Below are positions 17,693 through 25,853 of a stretch of 64,000 bases of DNA, piece by piece; the first letter of the stretch is position 1; every line of letters begins with the position of its first letter. The notes under the pieces were generated by a model. It did no database searches. It saw only the letters and a list, made by a program, of their open reading frames with translations, and had not been told where the DNA came from. The stretch lies in the NCBI RefSeq assembly GCF_004681185.1, contig NZ_SRIF01000001.1, positions 124,001 to 188,000 of the forward strand, given 5' to 3'. This DNA is from Haloarcula amylovorans. Its GTDB lineage: Archaea > Halobacteriota > Halobacteria > Halobacteriales > Haloarculaceae. The position numbers and the translations under genes are program-made.

Positions 17693-18636
17693 ACTGTCGG
17701 GACCGGGATCTGTCCGAGTACGTCCGCCAACACGTCGCGTTTGTCGACCTGCTCGACGCGGGCGTCCGGCGTCAGAACGAGACGGTGGGCCAACACCGGC
17801 TGGGCGACGCGCTTGATGTCGTCCGGCGCGACGAACTCCCGGCCCTCGATGGTCGCCATCGCTCGGGCAGCCTCGAACAGCCGCTGTGTCCCGCGCGGGG
17901 AGACCCCCACCTCGACGCGGTAGTCCTCGCGGGTGGCACGCGCGACGTCGGCCATGTACGATAGCAGGTCGTCGTCGACGGTGACCGTCTCGGGGACGGC
18001 GCGCAGGTTCTTCACTTTCTCGTCGTCGAGGACGGCCTCGACGCTCGGACTCTGCTCGGTGCGGCCGGCCCGGCGGCGGAGCAGTTCGACCTCCCCGTCG
18101 CTGTCGGGGTAGCCGATAGTACTCTTCGCGAGGAATCGGTCCACCTGCGCCTCCGGCAGTTCGAAGGTCCCCTCCATGTCGACGGGGTTCTGTGTCGCGA
18201 GGACGAAGAACGGTTGGGGCAGTTCGTAGGTGTCGCCATCGACCGTGACCTGTCCTTCCTCCATCGCTTCCAGCAGGGCGGACTGGGTCTTCGGCGGGGC
18301 GCGGTTGATCTCGTCGGCCAGCACGACGTTGGCGAAGATCGGGCCCTTCGTGAACTCGAACTCGCGGGTCTGCTCGTTGAAGACGTGCGTGCCCGTGATG
18401 TCGGCGGGCAGGAGGTCGGGCGTGAACTGCACGCGCGAGAAGGACAGCCCCAGCGCCGTCGCCACGCTCTGGGCGGTCAGTGTCTTCCCCGTGCCGGGCA
18501 CGTCCTCCAACAGGACGTGCCCTTTCCCCACCACGCCCAGCAGAACCGTCTCGAAGAAGTCGCGGTCCGCGATGACTGCGCTTCCCACCTCGTCCAGGAC
18601 CTGATTCGACAGGTCACTCGCCTGAGTGACGTCCAT
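17689..18636 (-). CDS. MoxR-type AAA+ ATPase
   Basis: This 315-residue ATPase has Walker A (LEDVPGTGKTLTAQS), Walker B (VVLADEINRAPPKTQSALLE) and the sensor/arginine-finger regions (FVLATQNPVDMEGTFELPEA, QVDRFLAK) of the MoxR family. The C-terminal lid includes GVSPRGTQRLFEAARA and APDDIKRVAQPVLAHRL. MoxR ATPases are chaperone-like and work with vWA/DUF58 proteins to mature metal or cofactor enzymes or envelope complexes. It is encoded on the strand opposite its DUF58 partners and overlaps them tail to tail. I chose the ATG at MDVTQASDL; upstream in-frame sequence runs into the tRNA gene region and is not coding. Confidence 0.95.
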   Translation of the reverse strand: MDVTQASDLSNQVLDEVGSAVIADRDFFETVLLGVVGKGHVLLEDVPGTGKTLTAQSVATALGLSFSRVQFTPDLLPADITGTHVFNEQTREFEFTKGPIFANVVLADEINRAPPKTQSALLEAMEEGQVTVDGDTYELPQPFFVLATQNPVDMEGTFELPEAQVDRFLAKSTIGYPDSDGEVELLRRRAGRTEQSPSVEAVLDDEKVKNLRAVPETVTVDDDLLSYMADVARATREDYRVEVGVSPRGTQRLFEAARAMATIEGREFVAPDDIKRVAQPVLAHRLVLTPDARVEQVDKRDVLADVLGQIPVPTV

Positions 18637-18732
18637 ATGCGCCCATGTCACGCATCCGGTAAATGCGTATCGAGAACACGACACCCGACGAATCGAAACG
18701 CCTAAAGACCAAACGGCGAAACTGTTGGGTGA

Positions 18733-18817
18733 GCCGAGGTAGCCTAGCCTGGCCAAGGCGGTTGCTTCGAGAGCAACTGTCCTCACGGACTCAGGAGTTC
18801 AAATCTCCTCCTCGGCG
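18733..18817 (+). tRNA. tRNA-Ser (anticodon CGA)
   Basis: A complete cloverleaf can be folded. The acceptor stem GCCGAGG/CCTCGGC is perfect; the anticodon stem GTTGC/GCAAC carries loop TTCGAGA with anticodon CGA at 18768-18770. A long variable arm (GTCC/GGAC) is typical of serine tRNAs, and the T stem AGGAG/CTCCT carries loop TTCAAAT. The discriminator base is G. There is no intron, and CCA is not encoded. Its 3' end is duplicated downstream as an integration scar. Confidence 0.97.
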
Positions 18818-18930
18818 TTTCTGGCGGCGCAATACGCCGAGCGGCACGAGTCGTCAGCGCCGGCAAACGATTCAGTGGAGATTTGAGCCGACGAGTCGCA
18901 GCCCGCGAGTCAACAGAACCGTCTCGGCTC

Positions 18931-18953
18931 GTTCAAATCTCCTCCTCGGCGTT
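18931..18953 (+). repeat. Direct repeat of tRNA-Ser 3' end (probable attachment-site scar)
   Basis: These 23 bp are identical to 18797-18819, covering the T loop to just past the discriminator base of the tRNA. The copies are 134 bp apart. No acceptor or anticodon partner exists upstream of the second copy, so it is not a tRNA. Duplicated tRNA 3' ends are the hallmark of integration by tyrosine recombinases (attL/attR). An 11-of-12 inverted match to the same segment (GGAGATTTGAGC) lies near 18876-18887. Confidence 0.8.
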
Positions 18954-19071
18954 CCTGTCGAAAATCGACCTGTGAGCGGTGCGTTTTGGCAGTGAGAAGT
19001 AACTCTCTTCCGGACTGTTTCGGCGTTTAGTATCTCGATAGTTACGACTGTCGGTGACGAGGTGTGCATTG

Positions 19072-20721
19072 ATGGAGTTGCCAGTGGGACGCGATGACTC
19101 AGACGGCGATCAGGCGGAAGATACGATTTCGATGTCACGACGTGACACGCTCAGGTCCGCAGTGGGACTCGGAAGTCTCAGCCTCCCGACGCTGGGCGAC
19201 GGTCGCGGCTTCTTCGACCGACAGAGCGCCCTCGAAACCGACTCGGCAGGCAGTGGCTGGCAACAAGAGGCGAAACTGGTTCCACCAGACCCGAACTCGG
19301 ACTTCAGTTACCCGCTGGCAGTGAGCGGGGACACTGTCATCGTCGGCGCACCCTGGGAGCGGAGAGAGCGGTTCGCTTCCGGAACGGCGTACGTGTTCAC
19401 CCGACAAAACGACGAGTGGGTCCAAGAGGCCAGACTCCTCCCGGACCCGACGAAGCGCCAACGCGACCGCTTCGGTCGTGCGGTCGCGTTGGATGGTGAC
19501 ACCGCTTTCGTCGGGTCGAGGAGCGGGGTGTCGGTGCTGGCTCGTCGAGACGGAGAGTGGGCCCACCAGACGATACTACCTGACCAGACGTCGAACGGGA
19601 ACATCGGGTCACCCATCGCCCTGAGCGGCTCCACGGCCGTCGTCGGCGTCGGATTCACCGACCGCCCCCAGTACCGTACCGGGTCGGTGCTCGTCTTCAC
19701 TCGACGGGACGGCGACTGGGCCTTCGATGCGAGCTTACGGGCGGACGAGGGCGACATTTTCGACGGCGACATCGCGGTGAGCGGGGACACGATCGTCGTC
19801 GGCGGGAGGGACGAGAACGACGAACCGACCGCGCCCGGGTCGGCGTACGTCTTCACTCGGGAGGGTGGCGAATGGACCAAACAGGCGAAACTGCTCGCGG
19901 AGAACGGATACGTCGGAGACAACTTCGGTCAGAACGTGGCCGTCGACGGCGACGTGGCCTTCGTCGGCAAGCCCGGACGCTTCCAGTCCAGAGTGATCAG
20001 CGACGAACCCCTGCCGGGACTCCCGGGGAGAACGAGACCCGGAGAGGTGTACGTCTTCACCCGGAAGGGCGGCGAGTGGAGCCAAAAGCAGAGACTGACT
20101 GCCGACACGGAAGATACCAAGGGGTTCTTCGGGGCGTCTGTCGAATTCGACGGAGAGCACGCCGTCGTCGGCCGCGGGCCGGACGGCGCGGCCTACGTCT
20201 ACGACTTCCGAGACGGCGAGTGGACACAGGCGGCGAAACTGCGCCCACCCGACGGAGGCTTGTCCGGATTGACGGTCGTGAGTCAGGGGAGAGTCGTCAC
20301 AAGCGCCGTAAGAGCGGTGTACGTGTTCAGCGAGGACCGCTGTTCCGACGGCGCGCCTGAAGCCACGATAGAGTGTGGCGAGAGCCGAACGGAGTCCCTC
20401 GGAGACGACGGGCGAGACGCGCCCGACGGTACTGGATTCCGCGGCCCCTCTTACTATCAGGACGCCTTTGCGTTCGACGGCACTCAGGGAGCGCGCGTCG
20501 TCATCACGATGCGGAGACAGGACGACTCCGGCGACCCCTATCTGATACTTCTCGGTCCCGACGGAAACGTCGTCGCAGAAAACGACGACGGGGGAACAGG
20601 TATCACCGCCTGTTTCTCACCGCAACTTCCCGAGGACGGTGAGTACACGGTCGTCGCGACGAGCGCCGCGTCGAACCAGACGTTCGAATACACGCTCAGC
20701 GTCGAGTGCCGTCGGCCCTGA
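19072..20721 (+). CDS. Tat-secreted beta-propeller (FG-GAP-like) protein with C-terminal PPC domain
   Basis: This 549-residue exported protein has a Tat signal (MSRRDTLRSAVGLGSLSLP, residues 21-39) after a short acidic lead. I prefer the ATG at 19072 because GAGGTG lies 7 nt upstream; an ATG at 19132 would start directly at the Tat motif. Six to seven repeats of the type AVSGDTVIVGAP...GSAYVFTRxxGEWxxxAKL fill residues 60-435 and predict a beta-propeller of FG-GAP type. A C-terminal PPC-like beta-sandwich (ITMRRQDDSGDPYLILLGPD, then GEYTVVATSAA) ends the protein. It has no enzyme motif; a surface-binding or structural role is likely. It sits next to the tRNA attachment scar and could be cargo. 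Confidence 0.85.
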   Translation: MELPVGRDDSDGDQAEDTISMSRRDTLRSAVGLGSLSLPTLGDGRGFFDRQSALETDSAGSGWQQEAKLVPPDPNSDFSYPLAVSGDTVIVGAPWERRERFASGTAYVFTRQNDEWVQEARLLPDPTKRQRDRFGRAVALDGDTAFVGSRSGVSVLARRDGEWAHQTILPDQTSNGNIGSPIALSGSTAVVGVGFTDRPQYRTGSVLVFTRRDGDWAFDASLRADEGDIFDGDIAVSGDTIVVGGRDENDEPTAPGSAYVFTREGGEWTKQAKLLAENGYVGDNFGQNVAVDGDVAFVGKPGRFQSRVISDEPLPGLPGRTRPGEVYVFTRKGGEWSQKQRLTADTEDTKGFFGASVEFDGEHAVVGRGPDGAAYVYDFRDGEWTQAAKLRPPDGGLSGLTVVSQGRVVTSAVRAVYVFSEDRCSDGAPEATIECGESRTESLGDDGRDAPDGTGFRGPSYYQDAFAFDGTQGARVVITMRRQDDSGDPYLILLGPDGNVVAENDDGGTGITACFSPQLPEDGEYTVVATSAASNQTFEYTLSVECRRP

Positions 20722-20748
20722 GCGTCCACCAGTCGGAGGGCAGCCGTC

Positions 20749-21213
20749 TCAGACCACTGCATGCGACTTGACCTCGACGGTCCCGTTCCGATTGACGACC
20801 AACTCGTAGAACTCGTAATGCTTGACGGTTCGGTTCCATCGAGTCTCGCCGCCTACGCGAACTGTAACGTGGTAGTCCCGTTCCTCGACGAAGACCGACT
20901 CGTTGTCGTTGAACGCGGGGAACGTGTCGGTCGTGTAGTTCCGGTCGACGACGACGCCGCGACCGTCCGCCCCGAGTTCTTCGACCGTGACGTGGACCGA
21001 CGAACCCGTATAGAGTGCGAGGTCGACGTCGGCGGTGGTGGCCGGCACTACGCCGGTCACAGTGGCCGTTCGGTCAGCAGTGGGGGTCGGTCTCGGGGCG
21101 GCGGTCTGTGTGCCGTCAGCTATGGCGGTCTCGTCAGCCCCGTCGCTCGCGGTGGGCATCGCACACCCCGCAGAGACGACGAGCAGGCAGGCGAGTAGCG
21201 TTCGGAGGGCCAT
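20749..21213 (-). CDS. Small secreted lipoprotein, unknown function
   Basis: This 154-residue protein has a Sec-type lipoprotein signal: MALRTLLACLLVVSAGC with lipobox VSAGC. A Thr/Ala-rich linker (about 20-48) leads to a compact beta-rich domain with SSVHVTVEELGADGRG and DYHVTVRVGGETRWNRTV. No catalytic motif is seen. It lies convergent with the beta-propeller gene (27 nt between stops) and downstream of DUF2070 in the same direction. The upstream in-frame extension overlaps DUF2070 in another frame and was excluded. Confidence 0.8.
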   Translation of the reverse strand: MALRTLLACLLVVSAGCAMPTASDGADETAIADGTQTAAPRPTPTADRTATVTGVVPATTADVDLALYTGSSVHVTVEELGADGRGVVVDRNYTTDTFPAFNDNESVFVEERDYHVTVRVGGETRWNRTVKHYEFYELVVNRNGTVEVKSHAVV

Positions 21214-21287
21214 CGCTCGAGACGAGACAGACTGATGATAAGTGCTTTCTCCCGGCTGAGCGGTGTAACGCTCCGAGCGCCGCCGAC

Positions 21288-23150
21288 TCAGAGCCCCGCC
21301 AGAACGAAGATGAGGACGCTGATGACCATCACGACGATGATGAACGCGGCCGCGAGCGCGCCGCCCAGCGACACCATCGCGTTGGCCGTCGAGGCCAACG
21401 TCTCGGTGCGGTCGTTGCCGAAGACGGTCACTTCGGCCGTCTCGCTGGCCATTCCCGCCTCGACGGGTTCGAGGTCGGCGACGGCGCGTTCGACGAGGTC
21501 GTCGATGAGTGCCACCACGTCTTCCTGGGGAATGGCCTGGCCGACCTGGTTCTCGGCTTCGACGGTGTTGACGATGTGGGTGTCGCTCGTCATCACTTCG
21601 AGTCGGTCGACGCCGTCGACGGCGGCGAGGATGCGGTCCCGGAGCCCCGGTTCCATGTTGTTGCCGTCGACGAGGACGTAGGCCGTCCGCTCGTCGTTGA
21701 CCTCGAAGACGCAGGCGCGGATGCCGAGCGGACCGATACCCTCCTGGGGTTCCCACTGCGTTTCGTCCCACGCGACGCCACAGCGTAGCGGGCCGGTCTC
21801 GCTCCCGGTCAGCATCTCACCGAGGCGACCCGTGCCGTATATCATGTCGAACGAGCGCTGACTACCGGGGACGACGTGACCGAGGTCCTCACCGTCGAGG
21901 CCGTCGTTGCAGTTGTGGGCGTCCACGAGCAACACCTCCTCGACGTTGTCGGAGCGCGCCTCGGACATCGCCGAGAGGCCGACTGAGTAGTCCACGTCGT
22001 CGGCACAGCCGGGTGCGTACGTCGTCACGACGAAGGCGTCGCCGCCGAAGGCCTGTCCGGTCAGCGTCGCTTCGCCCTCGGTGATACGGTGACTCGTACT
22101 CGCCTCGGCGCTGTACTCGATGTTCTCGAACGCGGCCTCGGCGGTTTCGAGTATCTTGTCGACTTCGCCCTCGGTGACGAGATTGAAGTCGTGGCCGGCG
22201 GTGGCGTGGGGCGGGAACGCCACGCCGTCGGAGGAGTCGGCGACGCGCTTGGGGAGGTTCCCGCCGCCGATTTCGCCCATCGGTCCGGGGTGTATCATCG
22301 GCAGGACGAAGCGGGCCTTCTCTTCGCCGTCGGGACGGCGGACCGAGAGCACGGTCACGGGAACGATGGCCGCCTCGCCGATGTCCTCGAAGAACGCCTC
22401 CAGTTCGTTGGAACCCTCGGCGATGTGGCCGATGAACCCGCGCAGGAAGTCCAGCGCGGAGACGCCGAGCGAGGAGCGCCACGGGCGGTCGATGGTGACG
22501 AGGAAGAGCCACACCGCCAACGCGTAGAGGGCACAGATGACGCCCAGAAGCAGGAAGTCCTCGGGGATGAATCCCTGAATCTCCGGCGGGGCGACCTCCG
22601 CGCGGGCCAGCGTCTCCCGTAGGGTGGGATTGTCGAGGAGCAGCGCCGTCGCGCCGCTGTAGATGGCCAGTAAGCCCGCCGCGGCGACGGTCTGGACGCT
22701 TGCTGGAATGGCCGCCTTCAGCAGGGAGTGCCGCGAGACGGCCATCAGGATGAGCAGGCGAAACGCGAAGATAGAGGCTAACGCGACCAGCAACACGTCG
22801 AAGACGAAGTTCTGGCCGAGCCGCGGCGTGAGCACCGCGATGGCTCCCGCGACTGTCAGGAAGGCGATGGTGATGAGTTCGCAGATGAGCGCGAGCAGCG
22901 ACGCGCGGTTGGGCGTCAACTGGCCGTCGAGCCGTCGGTCGACCCACGGCGTCACCGCGCTGGCGATGGCCGTCGGAAAACCGATGAAGAATACGCCCTG
23001 CCACGCGTCGTCTAAGACGAACCGGGAGTCGAAGGCGGCGACGCCGGTGACGGCGGCGATGAACAGGGCGAACGCGAGACTGGAGTACCAGTTCGGGGCC
23101 CGGAAGATGAACCGGGAGAGACCGGCGAGGTTCCCCTGTGTCGCGGTCAT
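21288..23150 (-). CDS. DUF2070 family archaeal membrane protein
   Basis: This 620-residue protein has about seven membrane segments in the first 250 residues and a large soluble C-terminal part, ending in another hydrophobic anchor (about 590-618). The layout and segments such as FVLPMIHPGPMGEIGGGNLPK, HATAGHDFNLVTEGE, LLVDAHNCNDG and GIRACVFEVNDERTAYVLVDGNNME match the archaeal DUF2070 family. Conserved His/Asp-containing motifs in the soluble part suggest a metal site and an enzymatic activity, but none is established that I know of. The start ATG gives MTATQGNLAGLSRF; the sequence upstream overlaps the guaAA stop region. Confidence 0.9.
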   Translation of the reverse strand: MTATQGNLAGLSRFIFRAPNWYSSLAFALFIAAVTGVAAFDSRFVLDDAWQGVFFIGFPTAIASAVTPWVDRRLDGQLTPNRASLLALICELITIAFLTVAGAIAVLTPRLGQNFVFDVLLVALASIFAFRLLILMAVSRHSLLKAAIPASVQTVAAAGLLAIYSGATALLLDNPTLRETLARAEVAPPEIQGFIPEDFLLLGVICALYALAVWLFLVTIDRPWRSSLGVSALDFLRGFIGHIAEGSNELEAFFEDIGEAAIVPVTVLSVRRPDGEEKARFVLPMIHPGPMGEIGGGNLPKRVADSSDGVAFPPHATAGHDFNLVTEGEVDKILETAEAAFENIEYSAEASTSHRITEGEATLTGQAFGGDAFVVTTYAPGCADDVDYSVGLSAMSEARSDNVEEVLLVDAHNCNDGLDGEDLGHVVPGSQRSFDMIYGTGRLGEMLTGSETGPLRCGVAWDETQWEPQEGIGPLGIRACVFEVNDERTAYVLVDGNNMEPGLRDRILAAVDGVDRLEVMTSDTHIVNTVEAENQVGQAIPQEDVVALIDDLVERAVADLEPVEAGMASETAEVTVFGNDRTETLASTANAMVSLGGALAAAFIIVVMVISVLIFVLAGL

Positions 23151-23202
23151 GTATCGTGTAGAACCGCGCGCCCGCACATAAGCGGGTCGCTCTCCGGCCC
23201 GT

Positions 23203-23772
23203 CTACTGTTTCGGAGCCGACTGCTGGGTACAGACCGCAAGGAAGTTCTCGAACACTTCTTCACCCTCCTCGGTGTGGGCGACCTCGGGGTGCCACTGGA
23301 CGCCGTAGAGGTTCCGGTCTGTATCACTCATCGCTTCGACACCACAGACGTCCGAGGTTGCCGTACACTCGAAGCCCTTCGGGACCTCTTTGACCTCGTC
23401 GGCGTGGCTGGCCCAGACGCGCGTCTCGGGAGCGAGTGAGCCCACGAGCGGGTCCTCCTCGTCTAAAATCTCGACGGTCACGTCGGCGTAGCCGCCGTAC
23501 TCGCCGCCGCCGACGCGTCCGCCCAACTGCTCGGCGATGAGTTGCATCCCCAGACAGATGCCAAGGACGGGCACGTCGAGGTCGAGATATTCGGGACAGT
23601 TGCCGATGTCGTCCATGTCCGGACCGCCCGAGAGAACGATTCCGTCGGCGTCGATCTCTTCCGGCGGCGTGGTGTTGTCGACGAGTTCCACGTCGACGCC
23701 CATGTCCCGGAGCGCGCGTTGCTCCAAGTGGGTGAACTGGCCGTGATTGTCGATGACGACGATGTGAGTCAT
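23203..23772 (-). CDS. guaAA: GMP synthase glutamine amidotransferase subunit
   Basis: This 189-residue class I glutamine amidotransferase releases ammonia for GMP synthesis from XMP. The catalytic triad is visible: Cys in VLGICLGMQLIAEQLGG, and His and Glu in GVQWHPEVAHTEEGEE. In most archaea the glutaminase and the ATP-pyrophosphatase are separate proteins; the second (GuaAB) is not in this window. The length is typical for the split subunit. It is preceded by a TATA-like GCGTATATATCCCC about 25 nt upstream of the ATG, suggesting a leaderless transcript. Confidence 0.97.
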   Translation of the reverse strand: MTHIVVIDNHGQFTHLEQRALRDMGVDVELVDNTTPPEEIDADGIVLSGGPDMDDIGNCPEYLDLDVPVLGICLGMQLIAEQLGGRVGGGEYGGYADVTVEILDEEDPLVGSLAPETRVWASHADEVKEVPKGFECTATSDVCGVEAMSDTDRNLYGVQWHPEVAHTEEGEEVFENFLAVCTQQSAPKQ

Positions 23773-23918
23773 TGGATAGTGTCACGCTCGGGGCGCGTAT
23801 ATATCCCCTGAAACGCCGCTAGCGGTGAGCGTCGATTCGAGTGTTGCGGGAGGTTTGACGACCGAGAACAGCCAGAAAGCCCCCTTTCAGTCCCACCCGT
23901 TGTTCGGTCGGTCGGCCA

Positions 23919-24569
23919 TCACTCGCCGTTGTCGTACCGTTCGGCGGCCGACTGAAAGCCAAGCTCTGATTGCTCTTTCGTGCGTCGGCCCTCTTTCTCC
24001 GCGATGGCCTCGGGGTCGGGGTTCACGTCGTCGTCGATGCGCGCCCACGACCCGTGGACCTTCGAGTGACACCACCGACAGAGGTAGACCGTAATCTCGT
24101 GGGCGGGATTGTCCTCCTCGGCCGACTCGCTGTCTCGCGGTTCGCGTCGCTCCTCGCGCGCCTCGCTATACGACAGGTGATGCTCTTCCAGCAGCGGTCG
24201 CTCGTCGGAATGAGCCATCCGGCGCTCTTCGAGCCCACAGCGGATACACTCCCGGTCGCGGTTCCGACAGCGAAAATGTGGGCAATCAGACCAGTCCCAC
24301 TCGGCACCCTCGGGGTCGCCGTCGACTCGCGGGTCGCGTGTCTCACACTCCCCGCTCGATTGGTCCGAGACGCGTTGCGTCTCGCTCGGTCCGACGGCCG
24401 CCGGACACCGGAACTCCTCGGCGCTTCGAGCGTTGGCGAACTCGGGGTCGTGCTGGCCGTGTTCGCGCGCCCACCGGCACTTCCCCTCGTCGGTGACGAA
24501 GTCACAGCGGTCGACGTGGTCGTAGGGGTCGTCGACGCCGACGCTCGTACCGCCCGGTGCCTTCTCCAT
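23919..24569 (-). CDS. Zinc-binding/HNH-like haloarchaeal protein
   Basis: This 216-residue hydrophilic protein has many Cys/His pairs. Residues about 105-115 contain CIRCGLEE, followed by EEHHLSYSEA and then VYLCRWCHSKVHGSWA. The order Cys-x2-Cys, His-His, Cys-x2-Cys-His-x3-His resembles HNH endonuclease zinc fingers, though a complete catalytic HNH is not certain. The N-terminal half has further CDF, CRW, CPA and CETR cysteines that could form another zinc site. It may be a nucleic-acid-binding or nuclease protein. No neighbour clarifies its role. Confidence 0.75.
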   Translation of the reverse strand: MEKAPGGTSVGVDDPYDHVDRCDFVTDEGKCRWAREHGQHDPEFANARSAEEFRCPAAVGPSETQRVSDQSSGECETRDPRVDGDPEGAEWDWSDCPHFRCRNRDRECIRCGLEERRMAHSDERPLLEEHHLSYSEAREERREPRDSESAEEDNPAHEITVYLCRWCHSKVHGSWARIDDDVNPDPEAIAEKEGRRTKEQSELGFQSAAERYDNGE

Positions 24570-24675
24570 ACCCTCGCGTCGGGGCCGACGCTACCTGAAT
24601 CTGTCTCCGGCAGTCGCAGGAACCCCTCGCGTTTCCGGCAGAATGCTTTTGCCGCCGCCCCCCATCGCCCGGCGT

Positions 24676-25020
24676 ATGCCTGTCGTCCACGACCCGGAGG
24701 GGCGGTCCCGAACTATCGCCGCGACGGTCGACCGGGCCGAGACGATGTTCGAACAGTCTCGGGGCCTGATGTTCCGGCGATCCATCCCCGAGGACTACGC
24801 GCTGGTCTTTCCGTTCGATAGCGTCGGTCGGCGGTTCATCCACATGCTGTTCGTCCGCTTTCCTCTAGACGTGATCTGGCTGGCCGACGAGACGGTTCAG
24901 CGCGTGAGTACGTTACACCCGTGGCGGTCGATGGGCTACGCGAAAGCCGATGCCGTCCTCGAACTCCCGGCGGGCGCAGCAGACGGTGTCGAAGCGGGCG
25001 ATAGCGTCGTCGTCGAGTAA
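24676..25020 (+). CDS. DUF192 family protein
   Basis: This 114-residue protein carries the DUF192 core: RAETMFEQSRGLMFRRSIPE, then HMLFVRFPLDVIWL and the final YAKADAVLELPAG with VEAGD. The family is widespread, small and beta-rich; no firm biochemical role is known. The start is the ATG giving MPVVHDPEG, just after a Shine-Dalgarno-poor, pyrimidine-rich stretch. It is convergent with the HalOD1 gene, whose stop begins 2 nt after this one. Confidence 0.9.
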   Translation: MPVVHDPEGRSRTIAATVDRAETMFEQSRGLMFRRSIPEDYALVFPFDSVGRRFIHMLFVRFPLDVIWLADETVQRVSTLHPWRSMGYAKADAVLELPAGAADGVEAGDSVVVE

Positions 25021-25021
25021 C

Positions 25022-25363
25022 TCAGGCCGCAGTATCGAAAATTCTGACCGTGCCGTCGCCGTGAATGCTGATTCGGAACCCGTGGAGGAAGAAGGTAAGC
25101 TGGCCGTTTCGTTTCGTCCCGTCCGGTAGCGGGCGAAGTATCCGCTCCATCGCGTCGGGGTTGACGGCTTCGTTGATCTTCGAGACGAACTTCGCGGGAG
25201 AGACGTTCAGCTCGCTGGCAATGGCGTCGACGATGAGAACTGTCAGCTCGTCGGTCTCGGTGCCGTACTCGTGGGTCGTCTCGAAGACGAGACTCGACGA
25301 TGCGTCCTCGTTCGACGGTTGCAGGTCAGCGTACTCTGAGTTCTCGTTGACAGTCATGGTCAT
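25022..25363 (-). CDS. HalOD1 output-domain protein
   Basis: This 113-residue protein consists of a HalOD1 domain (about 25-112), seen as LTVLIVDAIASELNVSPAKF, INEAVNPDAMERIL and the hairpin GQLTFFLHGFRISIHGDGTVRIF. HalOD1 is a haloarchaeal output domain found alone or after receiver domains; its target is unknown. Two ATGs (25363 and 25357) are possible starts. Two more HalOD1 proteins lie in this window at 27559 and 40959. Confidence 0.88.
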   Translation of the reverse strand: MTMTVNENSEYADLQPSNEDASSSLVFETTHEYGTETDELTVLIVDAIASELNVSPAKFVSKINEAVNPDAMERILRPLPDGTKRNGQLTFFLHGFRISIHGDGTVRIFDTAA

Positions 25364-25632
25364 CGTAGCGCGAGTCTCCACGAGGTGTCTGCGAGGCTGA
25401 TGGTGGTCGTTTCGAGAGTGAAAGTCTCTGAGGGTCTGTGAACGGAACGAGTCGCGTAACGCTGCTCCATAGTTATCCAATTAGATACCACTTCAATAAT
25501 ATCTGCCCGTATACTGATAGCCATTCCATATGCATATAGAATATAATGTTAGTCTGGGTGGCCCCCGGCGGGTAACGTGCGGTAGCACTATGGATCCACT
25601 CAGACGGCCACAGACGAACCTTGTACAAAAAA

Positions 25633-25853
25633 TTTCTATAAACATTTTCCGAACCGAACTGTCAGCGGTTCGGCGGCTGACGGGACGAATTAGTATTCAG
25701 GCCGTCTCGGCGCGGCGACATCCAACAGACTTTAGACCATGAACGTTCGAGTGGGTAGCACTATGTCGGAACACCCGACGGAGGATAGAGGAAGTCGCCG
25801 CGAGGCGGCTGGGTGCGAAATTCGCCCCACAGCGTGAAGGACGTGAATCTTCT
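25633..25853 (+). promoter_or_regulatory. Promoter and structured leader of the isopropylmalate/citramalate synthase gene
   Basis: An AT-rich box (AATTTCTATAAAC, about 25631-25643) fits a TATA box. An 8-bp perfect inverted repeat CCGAACCG/CGGTTCGG (25649-25656 and 25666-25673, loop 9) lies at the expected initiation region. Nearer the gene, two hairpins are possible: GCCGC-GAG-GCGGC (about 25797-25809) and GGG-t-GCGA/TCGC-CCC (about 25811-25828). A short ORF spans both. The arrangement suggests transcriptional or translational control of the biosynthetic gene; the mechanism is inferred only. Confidence 0.5.
25763..25837 (+). CDS. Possible leader peptide ORF (24 codons)
   Basis: An ATG-initiated reading frame upstream of the synthase gene encodes MSEHPTEDRGSRREAAGCEI then RPTA. 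Its stop lies 16 nt before the GTG start of the synthase. It covers the two leader hairpins. It has no Leu run and one Ile, so classical leucine attenuation is not obvious; Arg and Glu dominate. It may be a real leader peptide or a chance frame; conservation would decide. Confidence 0.35.
   Translation: MSEHPTEDRGSRREAAGCEIRPTA

Noticed and set aside
18931..18953. A second tRNA
   Set aside because: Only the 3' end is repeated; no anticodon arm or 5' acceptor strand pairs with it.
18663..18995. Plus-strand open frame across the tRNA-Ser region
   Set aside because: It reads through a tRNA and the att repeat and has no protein-like composition.
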